From: Hymenobacter fodinae
GTDB lineage: Bacteria; Bacteroidota; Bacteroidia; Cytophagales; Hymenobacteraceae
NCBI RefSeq assembly: GCF_004745825.1
Contig: NZ_SRLA01000001.1
Span: forward strand, 1,116,001 to 1,180,000
DNA: 64,000 nt
Reading direction: 5' to 3'
In this document: positions 25,548 to 34,180 of the stretch, one piece after another
Numbering within the stretch: the stretch's first letter is position 1
Layout of the letters: each line of letters opens with the position of its first letter
Translations under genes and position numbers: made by a program
The notes under the pieces: model-generated
Told to the model about the DNA's origin: nothing
Seen by the model: the letters and a program-made list of their open reading frames with translations, nothing else
Databases searched by the model: none

Positions 25548-25841
25548 CTAATTTGGTAACTGGCTCCGAACCATCTCCTGCCATTCTTCTCGCAAACCGC
25601 GGGCATACACGGGGCGGTTTGCGCGTCGGTACCAGTAAGCTGCGTTGCCTAAGTCGCCTTCCTGACGGTGCAGAAATGCATGCAGCCAGTTGTGGAGTGG
25701 ATCGTGCTCGTTGTCCTGCGCAATATCGTGGGCTCGGTGCCATTCGTCGCGGCCAGCATACCACAGTGCTTCTAATAGAGGTGAAAGACCAGTGGGTGGT
25801 TCGGGCTGGGTCTGCGAATCAATAAATTCTTTATACGTCAT
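25548..25841 (-). CDS. Conserved small hypothetical protein
   Basis: 97 aa, cytoplasmic. Conserved-looking central block WHRAHDIAQDNEHDPLHNWL followed by AFLHRQEGDLGNAAYWYRRA. Several His, Trp and Asp residues suggest a folded helical protein, possibly metal-binding. Similar short proteins are found across proteobacterial and Bacteroidota genomes with no assigned function. The competing frame at 25474-25764 on the same strand lacks this pattern. The 145 bp on its downstream side is AT-rich and contains nothing I recognise. Confidence 0.8.
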   Translation of the reverse strand: MTYKEFIDSQTQPEPPTGLSPLLEALWYAGRDEWHRAHDIAQDNEHDPLHNWLHAFLHRQEGDLGNAAYWYRRANRPVYARGLREEWQEMVRSQLPN

Positions 25842-26015
25842 AAGAAAGCGAATTAGGGTAGTGTAGATGAGCTATGTGCAAGTACAACAAGCGTCGGGCT
25901 TACGCAGTTTTTGGGAAAGGCATGAGAGGCATTTTTAAAATCTACTGCCACCGCAAACTTCCGGCCGCTTCTGAGGGTTGATGGGCTGATTGCTGGTCTG
26001 CCGGAAGAGTTTGCG

Positions 26016-26023
26016 TATTTTTG
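26016..26023 (+). promoter_or_regulatory. Promoter -7 element for the bacilliredoxin gene
   Basis: TATTTTTG (TAnnTTTG), 60 bases before the ATG. A TTG at 25990 is at a longer than usual distance (23 bp). Confidence 0.45.
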
Positions 26024-26082
26024 CACTTCCGATGGGCCCACTGTCAAGCCCTCGTTTTTCATTAAAAGCCTAGCTTTCTCCT

Positions 26083-26505
26083 ATGGCCACGTACCCAGAA
26101 TACATGGTAGCCCCGATTCGTCAGGACCTCGTTGAGGCCGGTTTCGAGCAATTGATGACCCCCGAAGAAGTGGACGCTGTGCTCAACGAGCAGAGCGGCA
26201 CTGTATTAGTAGCCGTAAACTCGGTGTGCGGCTGCGCGGCTGGTAAGGCCCGTCCCGCCCTGAAGCTAGCCGTTTCCAGCTCCGACAAAAAGCCCAACAA
26301 GCTGGTAACCGTATTTGCCGGTATGGAGACGGAAGCCGTAGCCAAGGTACGTGAGCACCTGTTGCCTTATCCGCCCAGCAGCCCCTGCATTGCACTGTTT
26401 AAAGACGGAGAGCTGGTGCATATGATTGAGCGCTACCACATCGAAGGCAATGACCTGATGCGTATTGCCAATAACCTGCAGGGTGCTTTTGAAGAATACT
26501 GCTAA
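26083..26505 (+). CDS. Bacilliredoxin, BrxA/BrxB (YphP/YqiW) family
   Basis: 140 aa, full length. Thioredoxin-like fold with the unusual CGC active site, Cys49-Gly50-Cys51, in VNSVCGCAAGKARP. In Firmicutes these proteins remove bacillithiol from mixed disulfides after oxidative stress. Many Bacteroidota also make bacillithiol, which fits. The cis-Pro loop SSPCIALFKDGELVHMIERYHIEGN is intact. It has its own promoter and a strong terminator containing TAGGCCAGT in its arms. Note that BrxA here is unrelated to the BREX phage-defence protein of the same name. Confidence 0.95.
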   Translation: MATYPEYMVAPIRQDLVEAGFEQLMTPEEVDAVLNEQSGTVLVAVNSVCGCAAGKARPALKLAVSSSDKKPNKLVTVFAGMETEAVAKVREHLLPYPPSSPCIALFKDGELVHMIERYHIEGNDLMRIANNLQGAFEEYC

Positions 26506-26542
26506 GTTGCTAAGCTTCAGTAGCTACGCACGTAGCTTCTGA

Positions 26543-26611
26543 ACTGGCCTAAAAACAACGAAACCGCGTGCTCCTGAGTGATGCACGCGGTTTCGTTGTT
26601 TCTAGGCCAGT
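26543..26611. terminator. Long terminator between the bacilliredoxin and carbamoyltransferase genes
   Basis: 29-bp arms (26543-26571 and 26583-26611) with one mismatch and an 11-nt loop. The arms begin ACTGGCCTA and end TAGGCCAGT. It lies between convergent genes and is flanked internally by AACAACGAAACCGCGTGC. Confidence 0.85.
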
Positions 26612-26619
26612 AGAGTTGC

Positions 26620-28329
26620 TTACTTTTTAAGCAGAAACGGCCCCAATACTAAGGCATCTAGGCCGGAGCGAAAATAACAATCCAGGGCATCGGCCGGCGA
26701 CTCTACCATGGGCATGCCATTTAAGTTGAAGGATGTATTGAGCAGCACCGGTACCCCACTCAACTTCTCAAAGGCTAACAGAAGCTGATGGAATACTTCA
26801 TTTTCTTCGGCTCGCACGCTTTGCAGGCGCCCAGTACCATCGTCGTGGGTTACGGCAGGAAGCTGGCGCTGGGCATCGGGCAGCAAGGGAAACACCTTTT
26901 CCATGAAGTAGGCCGTTTCGCCGGGCGGTATTGCAAAATACTCGTGCTGCCGCTCTACGGGTACAGCCGGGGCGAAGGGGCGGAATGCTTCCCGGTACTT
27001 GATGCTGGCATTTACTTGGGCCTTCATATCGGGTAGGGTGGGGTTTGCCAAAATGCTGCGGTGGCCTAGTGCCCGCTGCCCCAACTCAGAAGCGCCCTGA
27101 AACCAGCCTACCACCAAGCCCTCTTGCAGCAGGGCCGCCGTGGCGTCGGTTATGACAAGGGGTTTCTCGTAGGCCACTTTGCGTCGCTGCAGCTCCGTCT
27201 CCAGCTCCTGCTCGGAATATTCCCGCCCAAAAAAGTTGTGGTTACTGGCTTGGGAGAGGGAAGCCGAGTGGCCTAGCACAAACCGGCGACCGTAGAGGGC
27301 GCTGCCCACACTGATGCCTGTGTCGTCGGGGGTGGCCCCGATGAACACTTCCCGGTAGGGTGTGCGCTGAGTGAGCTTGCCGTTTAGCACTGAATTCATC
27401 AGCACCCCGCCGCCCAATACCAACCGATGTTGGCCGGTGCGGGCGTGCAGATTAGTCAGCAGCTCAAACACCACCTCTTCGGTGATGCGCTGCACCGCCG
27501 CCACAATATCAAATTCCCGTTGCGTAGGCTCGGCGCCGGGCGATAGGGGCGGGCCTAGCAGCTCTACCAGCTTTGGGGAATAATAGTGGGGCGTGAAAAA
27601 CAGGAAAAACTCAAAGTAGCGCAGGTCAACCTCGTACTGCAGATCCTGCACCTGAATTAGGGGACGCAGCTGCTCGTAGCAAGTGTTTGGGTTACCACGA
27701 GCCGCCAGCGCCATAACTTTCCACTCGTCGCCGTTGGGCCGAAACCCTAGAAACTCCGTGAAAGCGGCGTAGAACAGGCCTAGCGAATGGGGCGTACGAT
27801 TGGCGGCCAACTCTTTAATTCCGGCGGCAGTAGCCGTACCCAGTAGGCCAGTAGAGGTTTCACCGAAGCCATCGGCTACGAAAAAGTCGGCCTCCGCAAA
27901 GCCTGATGGCAGCCAAGCGTTAGCCAAGTGGGCACGGTGATGATCCACGTAATGCAGCCGTAGCTGAGAGCCCAGCGCACTAGTCAAGGTTTGGTCAATA
28001 CTGGTAACGTTGCCTTGTAAAGCTGCTAACTCATTGAGTGTAAGCTGCGCCAGCTTGCTCCGGTCTTGAAACGCATCAGCCAAGTTCTGGCGGGGGTGCA
28101 GCAGATAGGGTGCCGGGTTCCAGCCAATAAAAACATCCGTAACGTCGTGCAGCTCAATACCCGCCGCCGCGCAGCAGTACCGGATGGCCTGGCGCGGAAA
28201 AGATTTGTCCTGCTTCACCCGGGTCAGGCGTTCCTCGGCAATAGCAACTTGCACCTCTCCATCGGGCCCGAGCAAGCAGGCCGAAGAGTGAAACCCACTG
28301 CAGTTGATACCAAGAATAACTTGTGACAT
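26620..28329 (-). CDS. Carbamoyltransferase, NodU/CmcH family
   Basis: 569 aa. Transfers a carbamoyl group from carbamoyl phosphate, via carbamoyl-AMP, to a hydroxyl or sugar of a natural product, surface glycan or cofactor. The N-terminal Kae1-like domain begins ILGINCSGFHSSACLL. The metal-binding motif HHRAH is at 130-134, and VLGGGVLMNSVLNGKL follows further on. The C-terminal part has GWFQGASELGQRALGHRSIL, the NodU/TobZ signature. No biosynthetic genes surround it; a terminator separates the bacilliredoxin gene. The acceptor is therefore unknown; a glycan is one guess given ManC and glycosylation genes within 10 kb. Confidence 0.92.
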   Translation of the reverse strand: MSQVILGINCSGFHSSACLLGPDGEVQVAIAEERLTRVKQDKSFPRQAIRYCCAAAGIELHDVTDVFIGWNPAPYLLHPRQNLADAFQDRSKLAQLTLNELAALQGNVTSIDQTLTSALGSQLRLHYVDHHRAHLANAWLPSGFAEADFFVADGFGETSTGLLGTATAAGIKELAANRTPHSLGLFYAAFTEFLGFRPNGDEWKVMALAARGNPNTCYEQLRPLIQVQDLQYEVDLRYFEFFLFFTPHYYSPKLVELLGPPLSPGAEPTQREFDIVAAVQRITEEVVFELLTNLHARTGQHRLVLGGGVLMNSVLNGKLTQRTPYREVFIGATPDDTGISVGSALYGRRFVLGHSASLSQASNHNFFGREYSEQELETELQRRKVAYEKPLVITDATAALLQEGLVVGWFQGASELGQRALGHRSILANPTLPDMKAQVNASIKYREAFRPFAPAVPVERQHEYFAIPPGETAYFMEKVFPLLPDAQRQLPAVTHDDGTGRLQSVRAEENEVFHQLLLAFEKLSGVPVLLNTSFNLNGMPMVESPADALDCYFRSGLDALVLGPFLLKK

Positions 28330-28449
28330 ATAGAGTACCTGACGGAGGCATGGAAACAGGGCCGAAACTACGCAATTTAGGCTGCCAAGAACCGCTAGGC
28401 TACTCCCGCTGGTACCGAGGCACTGCTGGGTAAAAGTGGCCTAGAACGC

Positions 28450-28477
28450 AAAAAGCCTCGCACTGGCGAGGCTTTTT
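28450..28477 (-). terminator. Terminator of recQ
   Basis: AAAAAGCCTCGC / GCGAGGCTTTTT with ACTG loop, 20 bp beyond the recQ stop. A perfect 12-bp stem. Confidence 0.9.
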
Positions 28478-28496
28478 GAGAAATTAGTAGGGTACA

Positions 28497-30710
28497 CTAG
28501 TTGGCGTACTCGCTCAGGAACTTGATGCGCATCAGGCGTAGGTCTTCCTCCGTGTACTCATCAGAGCCTAGCTCTTTTAGGGCTACGGCAATGTTGTCGG
28601 TGCTAGCCTGCAAGAAGTAATCGGTGATTTCCTCCTGTCGGTCCTGGTCTAGTACTCCGTCAATGTAATAGTCGAGGTTCAGCTTGGTGCCGGAGTAGCA
28701 GATGTGCTCAATTTCCTCCATCAGCTCCCGCATATCAATGCCCTTGGAAGACGCAATTTCTTCCAGATCCATTTTTTTATCGATTTGCTGAATGATGTAA
28801 ATCTTGATCTTAGACTTATTAACGGCCGATTTCACTACCACATCGGCGGCCGTAATAATGTCATTCTCATCCACGTATTTCTGGATGAGTGCCAGGAAGG
28901 GAGCCCCAAATTTCTGGGCTTTACCCTGGCCTACGCCACCCACATGCGCGAGGTCCTCCATCTTCACGGGGAAGGTGGTAGCCATCTCCTTCAAGGACGG
29001 GTCCTGGAAGAGCACATAGGGGGGCAGGTTCTTCTGCTGGGCAATTTTCTTGCGCAGCGCCTTCAGCATGTCGAACAAGGTCTCGTCGTGACCCGCGGCC
29101 TGCTGGACTTCCTCTTGTTCCTGTTCTTCTTTCACCTCTTCCTCGTAGTTATGATCCTGAGTGAGCTTAATCGAATGCGGATTCTCAATAAAGTCAATTC
29201 CCTTTGACGTGATTTTAATTACGCCAAAATTTTCGATATCCTTTTCCAGATATCCGGCCAGTAATACCTGGCGCAGCAACGAGTGCCAGAATTGGGCATC
29301 GTGGTCCTTGCCCTGGCCATACACAGGCAGCTGGTTATGGCCATAGCTCTCCACGTGAGGGTTGTTCATGCCCATTAGCACCGTCCCGATATGATCGAGG
29401 CCAAAGCGCTCCTCCGTTTGCACTACGGCTTTCAGGGCCATTACCACTTCGTTTTTCGCTTCGAAGCGGGCTTTAGGATGCTTGCAGTTGTCGCAGAAAC
29501 CGCAGTCGGTAGGGTAGCTTTCGCCGAAGTAGTGTAGCAGCTGCTTGCGGCGGCACACCGCCGAGTCGGCGTAGTTGGCCATTTCCTGCAGCAACAGCTT
29601 GGAGTTGTCGCGCTCGGTTACGGGCTTGTCCTTATTGAACTTCTCCAGCTTCACGATGTCATCGTAGCTGTAGAACATGAGGCAGTCGCCTTCTAGGCCA
29701 TCCCGGCCGCCGCGGCCGGTTTCCTGGTAGTAGCCTTCAATACTCTTGGGCGTGTCGAAGTGAATTACGAAGCGCACGTCGGGCTTATCAATGCCCATGC
29801 CGAAGGCAATAGTAGCCACAATCACGTCGCACTCTTCGTTCAGGAAAGCATCCTGGTTGGCCATACGCACGTGGGGGTCGAGGCCAGCGTGGTAGGGCAG
29901 GGCGCGCACGTCGTTTACACGCAGCAGTTCCGCAATTTCCTCCACCTTCTTGCGGCTGAGGCAATACACGATGCCCGCCAAGCCCTTACGCTGCTTCACG
30001 TACTGAATCAGCTGTTTCTTGGTGTTATGCTTAGGGCGTACCTCGTAGTAGAGGTTAGTCCGGTTAAACGAGGTCTTAAACACCGACGCATCGTCCATCT
30101 GCAGGTTCTTCTGAATATCCTGCTGCACCTTGGGTGTGGCCGTAGCCGTGAGGGCAATTACGGGCACTTGCACGCCTAGGCCATCAATAATGCTGCGGAT
30201 CTTACGGTACTCGGGCCGGAAGTCGTGGCCCCACTCCGAGATGCAGTGGGCCTCGTCAATAGCCACGAAGGAGATAGTAGCCTTTTGCAGAAACTCAATG
30301 GTTTCGTCTTTGGTCAGTGACTCAGGCGCTACATATAGCAGCTTTACCTCGCCGCTGATAACGTCCTTCTTGACCTTATTCATCTCTGACTTCGACAACG
30401 TCGAGTTCAGGAATTGGGCATTTACTCCGAAAGCGTTGAGCTGATCCACCTGATTTTTCATCAGGGCAATCAGGGGTGAAATCACAATAGCCGTGCCGGG
30501 CAACACCAAGGCAGGGAGTTGGTAGCACAGGCTTTTACCGGCCCCGGTAGGCATAATCACGAAGGTATTATTGCCCCGGATAACGTTCTGGATGATATCC
30601 TCCTGGACGCCTCGGAACTGACCGTACCCGAAAACTTCCTTTAACTTGCCTTTCAGATCAGCCTCTTGCTTCACTTGATTTTTCACGGCGGCTGGCATAG
30701 TCATCCTCAC
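28497..30710 (-). CDS. recQ: ATP-dependent DNA helicase RecQ
   Basis: 737 aa. 3'-5' helicase acting in recombination and fork repair. Walker A PTGAGKS (54-60), DEAH box [18 protein letters not shown] (about 153-170), and the helicase C domain with [22 protein letters not shown]. The zinc-binding Cys cluster is [13 protein letters not shown] with CGFCDNC. The RQC domain follows, and the HRDC domain ([20 protein letters not shown]) is at about 546-620. The C-terminal extension after HRDC is about 100 residues, as in Bacteroidota RecQ. Two close Met codons (1 and 3, then 5) leave the exact start uncertain by a few residues. Confidence 0.96.
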   Translation of the reverse strand: MRMTMPAAVKNQVKQEADLKGKLKEVFGYGQFRGVQEDIIQNVIRGNNTFVIMPTGAGKSLCYQLPALVLPGTAIVISPLIALMKNQVDQLNAFGVNAQFLNSTLSKSEMNKVKKDVISGEVKLLYVAPESLTKDETIEFLQKATISFVAIDEAHCISEWGHDFRPEYRKIRSIIDGLGVQVPVIALTATATPKVQQDIQKNLQMDDASVFKTSFNRTNLYYEVRPKHNTKKQLIQYVKQRKGLAGIVYCLSRKKVEEIAELLRVNDVRALPYHAGLDPHVRMANQDAFLNEECDVIVATIAFGMGIDKPDVRFVIHFDTPKSIEGYYQETGRGGRDGLEGDCLMFYSYDDIVKLEKFNKDKPVTERDNSKLLLQEMANYADSAVCRRKQLLHYFGESYPTDCGFCDNCKHPKARFEAKNEVVMALKAVVQTEERFGLDHIGTVLMGMNNPHVESYGHNQLPVYGQGKDHDAQFWHSLLRQVLLAGYLEKDIENFGVIKITSKGIDFIENPHSIKLTQDHNYEEEVKEEQEQEEVQQAAGHDETLFDMLKALRKKIAQQKNLPPYVLFQDPSLKEMATTFPVKMEDLAHVGGVGQGKAQKFGAPFLALIQKYVDENDIITAADVVVKSAVNKSKIKIYIIQQIDKKMDLEEIASSKGIDMRELMEEIEHICYSGTKLNLDYYIDGVLDQDRQEEITDYFLQASTDNIAVALKELGSDEYTEEDLRLMRIKFLSEYAN

Positions 30711-30862
30711 TTACGCTGATTGGGGTTGCAGACTGGAGTACATACTTGAAGTTGCATTCCTAATCTAGACAAAATTTAAGATAGAGAGCGTAGAGCAGCG
30801 GAGATAAAGCTATTTAGCCTCGGTTGGCCGCCTCTTCCTTTCTATTTGATATCAAATTTAGA

Positions 30863-31840
30863 TTGAAACAGCAGAACGACCCCATCTTAATTGCAAAAAA
30901 AGTGCTTCAGCAAGAGGCTGAGGCTATTCAGGTAGTAGCCGATGGCCTAGGCAGCAGCCCGGATTTTGCACAATGCGTAGCTGCTATTCTCTCTTTGCGA
31001 GGTAGGGTGGTAGTTACCGGTATCGGCAAGAGCGCCCACATAGCTGGGAAGATAGTGGCTACGCTAAACTCGACGGGTACGCCCGCTCTGTTTATGCACG
31101 CCGCCGACGCTATTCACGGCGACTTAGGCATGATACAGGCCGATGACTTTGTAATTGCCATCAGCAAAAGCGGCGATACGCCCGAAATAAAAGTGCTGGT
31201 GCCCCTGCTCAAGCGCAAAGGAGTACCGCTGGCAGCGTTGGTTAGCAACGCCGAGTCATACCTAGCCGTGCAGGCCGATTACGTATTGCACGCGCCCGTA
31301 ACACGGGAGGCGTGCCCCCATAACTTGGCCCCCACTACCAGCACTACCGTGGCCCTGGCCCTGGGTGATGCGCTGGCTGTGTGTTTGTTGGAGAGTCGGG
31401 CGTTCAGCCGGCAAGATTTTGCTCGTCTGCACCCTGGTGGCACCCTCGGGAAAGAGCTGTACCTGAAAGTAGGGGACCTGAGCCGTCAAAATCAGCAGCC
31501 CCAGGTGCACGACGATGCTGCTCTAAAAGAAATTATTCTGGAAATATCTGGCAAGCGGTTGGGCGCTACGGCCGTGCTCAATACCGCTGGTGAACTCGTT
31601 GGTATCATAACCGATGGCGACCTGCGCCGTATGCTGACTACCTTCGAGGGCCGCCTAGATACCGTCAGAGCTCTTGACATTCTAACACCTGCCCCCGTTA
31701 CCATCGATATTGATGACTTTGCGGTAGAAGCACTGGCTCGAATGCAGGCCCGCAATATCACGCAATTAGTAGTGACCGATGCAGGCCGTTTTTGCGGCTT
31801 TATTCACCTGCATGACTTGTTGCGGGAGGGGCTAGTGTAG
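30863..31840 (+). CDS. kpsF: Arabinose-5-phosphate isomerase (KpsF/GutQ family), non-ATG start
   Basis: 325 aa from TTG 30863. Interconverts ribulose-5-phosphate and arabinose-5-phosphate, the first step of Kdo synthesis for lipopolysaccharide. The N-terminal SIS domain has VVVTGIGKSAHIAGKIVATL and AISKSGDTPEI. Two CBS domains follow (about 200-325), starting LKEIILEISGKRLGATAV. The start is uncertain: the frame is closed by TAG at 30815-30817, and between there and the conserved core no ATG occurs. Candidate starts are TTG 30824, TTG 30863 and GTG 30901. The 30863 start (MKQQNDPILIAKKVLQQEAEAI) best matches homologues. No Shine-Dalgarno is seen. manC follows. Confidence 0.9.
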   Translation: MKQQNDPILIAKKVLQQEAEAIQVVADGLGSSPDFAQCVAAILSLRGRVVVTGIGKSAHIAGKIVATLNSTGTPALFMHAADAIHGDLGMIQADDFVIAISKSGDTPEIKVLVPLLKRKGVPLAALVSNAESYLAVQADYVLHAPVTREACPHNLAPTTSTTVALALGDALAVCLLESRAFSRQDFARLHPGGTLGKELYLKVGDLSRQNQQPQVHDDAALKEIILEISGKRLGATAVLNTAGELVGIITDGDLRRMLTTFEGRLDTVRALDILTPAPVTIDIDDFAVEALARMQARNITQLVVTDAGRFCGFIHLHDLLREGLV

Positions 31841-32008
31841 TACCCGCCGAACAATAAATATGGTTTAATGAATGCTAGTTTGCTTATTACCTGCTTAGTT
31901 TGAGCCAGCAGTTGCGCTCAACAGGCTAGGCCTGTGAATCATGACTGGCTGATATTATCTTGCTACTCTCTCATTTTCACCACTGTAGGGACTTCAGGTC
32001 CTTCTCCT

Positions 32009-33136
32009 ATGGAACAGCACACCTACCTCGTGGTTATGGCCGGCGGCATCGGCAGCCGCTTCTGGCCCTTCAGCCGTACGCATCATCCCAAGCAATTCCA
32101 TGATGTATTGGGCATGGGCCGCTCCATGCTCCAGCTCACCGTCGACCGGTTCCGGGGTATCTGTTCGCCCGAGAACGTATTCGTGGTAACCAACCGCGAC
32201 TACACCGACCTAGTCCAGCAGCATTTGCCGGAACTGCCCTCAGATCAGATTCTGGGCGAGCCTATTGGGCGCAATACCGCCCCGTGCATTGCCTACGCGA
32301 GCTACCGCATTGCCCAGCGCGACCCGGAAGCCGTCATCATTGTAACCCCTGCCGACCATGCCGTAATGCATGAGGAAAATTTCCGGGATGCCATCCGGAA
32401 AGCGTTGGGGGCGGCGCAGATGCACAACGTGCTCATTACCCTCGGAATTCAGCCCTCTCGGCCCGACACTGGCTACGGCTACATTCAGTTCATCGACGAA
32501 GACGTCCGGTCGAAGGATGTGGTAGCGGCAAAGGGGGTAGAGCAGAGCAACTTCCCCAAGGGGCTATTTAAAGTGAAAACCTTTACGGAAAAGCCTAATC
32601 TGGAGCTGGCGAAGATGTTCGTATCCAGTGGCGACTTCCTCTGGAACTCCGGCCTATTTGTATGGCGCGCCGATGCTATCATCAGTGCCTTCCACCACTA
32701 CCTCAGCGATATTGCCGAGGTTTTCGACGAGGGCTACAGCGAGTTGGGTACTGAGCGAGAGGAAGACTTTATCACCCGAGCCTACACACGCTGCCGCAAC
32801 ATCAGCATCGACTACGGCGTGATGGAAAAGGCCGATAATGTGTATGTATTGCCCGCCGACTTTGGTTGGAGCGACCTAGGCACCTGGGACTCTTTGCACC
32901 GCATGGGCCACCACGACGCTGATGAAAACGTGGTGGATGGCAACGCACTCCTCTACGATACCCGGGAGTGCGTTATTAAAACCCCTTCTGAGCGCCTAGT
33001 AGTGGTACAAGGTCTAGAAGGCTTTATTGTGGCCGAGTATGACAACGTGCTGCTCATCTGTAAGCGTACTGAGGAGCAACGAGTAAAAGAATTTGTGGCC
33101 GACGTGAAGACTAAGAAAGGCCTCGGCTATAACTAG
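32009..33136 (+). CDS. manC: Mannose-1-phosphate guanylyltransferase
   Basis: 375 aa from ATG 32009. Makes GDP-mannose from GTP and mannose-1-phosphate for surface glycans. The N-terminal signature MAGGIGSRFWPFSRTHHPKQF-type loop (residues 9-28) binds the nucleotide. PADHAV, FTEKPNLELA and WNSGLFVWRAD are the metal- and sugar-binding motifs. YGVMEKADNVYVLPADFGWSDLG (about 268-290) is complete. The longer frame from 31934 adds 25 residues of no conservation. It lacks the isomerase (cupin) domain of bifunctional ManC, so isomerisation must be by a separate ManA. Confidence 0.94.
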   Translation: MEQHTYLVVMAGGIGSRFWPFSRTHHPKQFHDVLGMGRSMLQLTVDRFRGICSPENVFVVTNRDYTDLVQQHLPELPSDQILGEPIGRNTAPCIAYASYRIAQRDPEAVIIVTPADHAVMHEENFRDAIRKALGAAQMHNVLITLGIQPSRPDTGYGYIQFIDEDVRSKDVVAAKGVEQSNFPKGLFKVKTFTEKPNLELAKMFVSSGDFLWNSGLFVWRADAIISAFHHYLSDIAEVFDEGYSELGTEREEDFITRAYTRCRNISIDYGVMEKADNVYVLPADFGWSDLGTWDSLHRMGHHDADENVVDGNALLYDTRECVIKTPSERLVVVQGLEGFIVAEYDNVLLICKRTEEQRVKEFVADVKTKKGLGYN

Positions 33137-33162
33137 CGCTGCTAGGCCAGTAGAAACCTATA

Positions 33163-33201
33163 AAAAAGCCCTTACCTCCGTGCAGCAGGTAAGGGCTTTT
33201 T
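33163..33201. terminator. Terminator between manC and rlmB
   Basis: AAAAAGCCCTTACCT / AGGTAAGGGCTTTTT, 9-nt loop, perfect 15-bp stem between convergent genes. It is preceded by TAGGCCAGTAGA at 33143. Confidence 0.92.
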
Positions 33202-33244
33202 GTCGCCGAGAACAAACAAACGGCTGAGGAAAGCTAAGGGTGGC

Positions 33245-34180
33245 CTAGCCTTTTACCAACCGCTGGCGTAGTACCTCATACAGCATGATACCGCTGGCTA
33301 CTGATACATTTAGAGAGCTGATCTGGCCAGCCATTGGGATGCGTAGTTTGTGGTCGGCTATCTGAAGATATTCGGGGCTGATACCATCTTCCTCGCTGCC
33401 CATGAGTACAGCCAGTGGGCCGGTCAGGTCAACGGCACCGGTTTCGAGGCTGGAGTCGGTTTTTTCGGTACACGCTACCACCTGCACACCCGATTCGCGA
33501 AGAAAGGTGAGGGTATTTTTGAGGTTGGCCTCGCGGCACACCGGAATCAGGTTAAGCGCGCCGGCTGAGGTTTTCAGCGCGTCGCCGTTGATTTGGGCGG
33601 CGCCGTGGCTGGGCACCACAATAGCGTGCACACCCAAGCACTCGGCATTACGGGCAATAGAACCGAAGTTGCGGACGTCGGTAATACGATCAAGCACTAA
33701 CAGGAGCGGAGTTTTTCCTTCTTCATACAGCCCAGCCAGAATACTGTCGAGGGGCATGTAGTCGATGGGCGACACGTAAGCCACTGCGCCCTGGTGGTTC
33801 TTGCGTGTAATACCGTCGAGCTTTTCAATCGGCACCATCGACATGGGGATGTTCGCCGCCTTAGCCAAGGCTTGGATATCCTGCGTCATGGAGTTTTTTG
33901 TGCCGCGCAGCAGGAATATTTTATCAAGGGTACGGCCCGCATTCAAAGCTTCCAGAATGGGGCGCAGGCCAAAAATCATGTCGATGCTCCGGTCGGTGGC
34001 GGGGCGGTGAGGGTAGCGGGGCCGGTCGTCGCGGCTCCCTTCGGGGCGGCGGGCGGGGCGCTCCTCACGACCTTCTCCCTCGCGCGCTGGACGGCGCGGC
34101 GTCACGGGCCGGTTCTCGGAATCAAAAAATTGGCGGCGCTCATTCAGCGGCCGGCCCGGACGGTTGTTCCTTTTCTCCAT
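33245..34180 (-). CDS. rlmB: 23S rRNA (guanosine-2251-2'-O)-methyltransferase, SPOUT family
   Basis: 311 aa. Methylates G2251 in the peptidyl-transferase P-loop of 23S rRNA. An unusual N-terminal extension (about 1-65) is rich in Arg, Pro, Glu and Gly and is probably disordered. The substrate-binding domain starts at MIFGLRPILEALNAGRTLDKIFL. The SPOUT domain has NFGSIARNAECLGVHAIVVP, GSEEDGISPEYL and IPMAGQISSLNVSVASGIML, forming the SAM-binding knot. Its start overlaps the end of the GWxTD gene by 37 bp, so translation of the two may be coupled. Confidence 0.95.
   Translation of the reverse strand: MEKRNNRPGRPLNERRQFFDSENRPVTPRRPAREGEGREERPARRPEGSRDDRPRYPHRPATDRSIDMIFGLRPILEALNAGRTLDKIFLLRGTKNSMTQDIQALAKAANIPMSMVPIEKLDGITRKNHQGAVAYVSPIDYMPLDSILAGLYEEGKTPLLLVLDRITDVRNFGSIARNAECLGVHAIVVPSHGAAQINGDALKTSAGALNLIPVCREANLKNTLTFLRESGVQVVACTEKTDSSLETGAVDLTGPLAVLMGSEEDGISPEYLQIADHKLRIPMAGQISSLNVSVASGIMLYEVLRQRLVKG

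Noticed and set aside
26083..26505. BrxA-named gene as part of a BREX phage-defence island
   Set aside because: The CGC motif and length identify a bacilliredoxin; no PglX, PglZ or BrxC genes are present.
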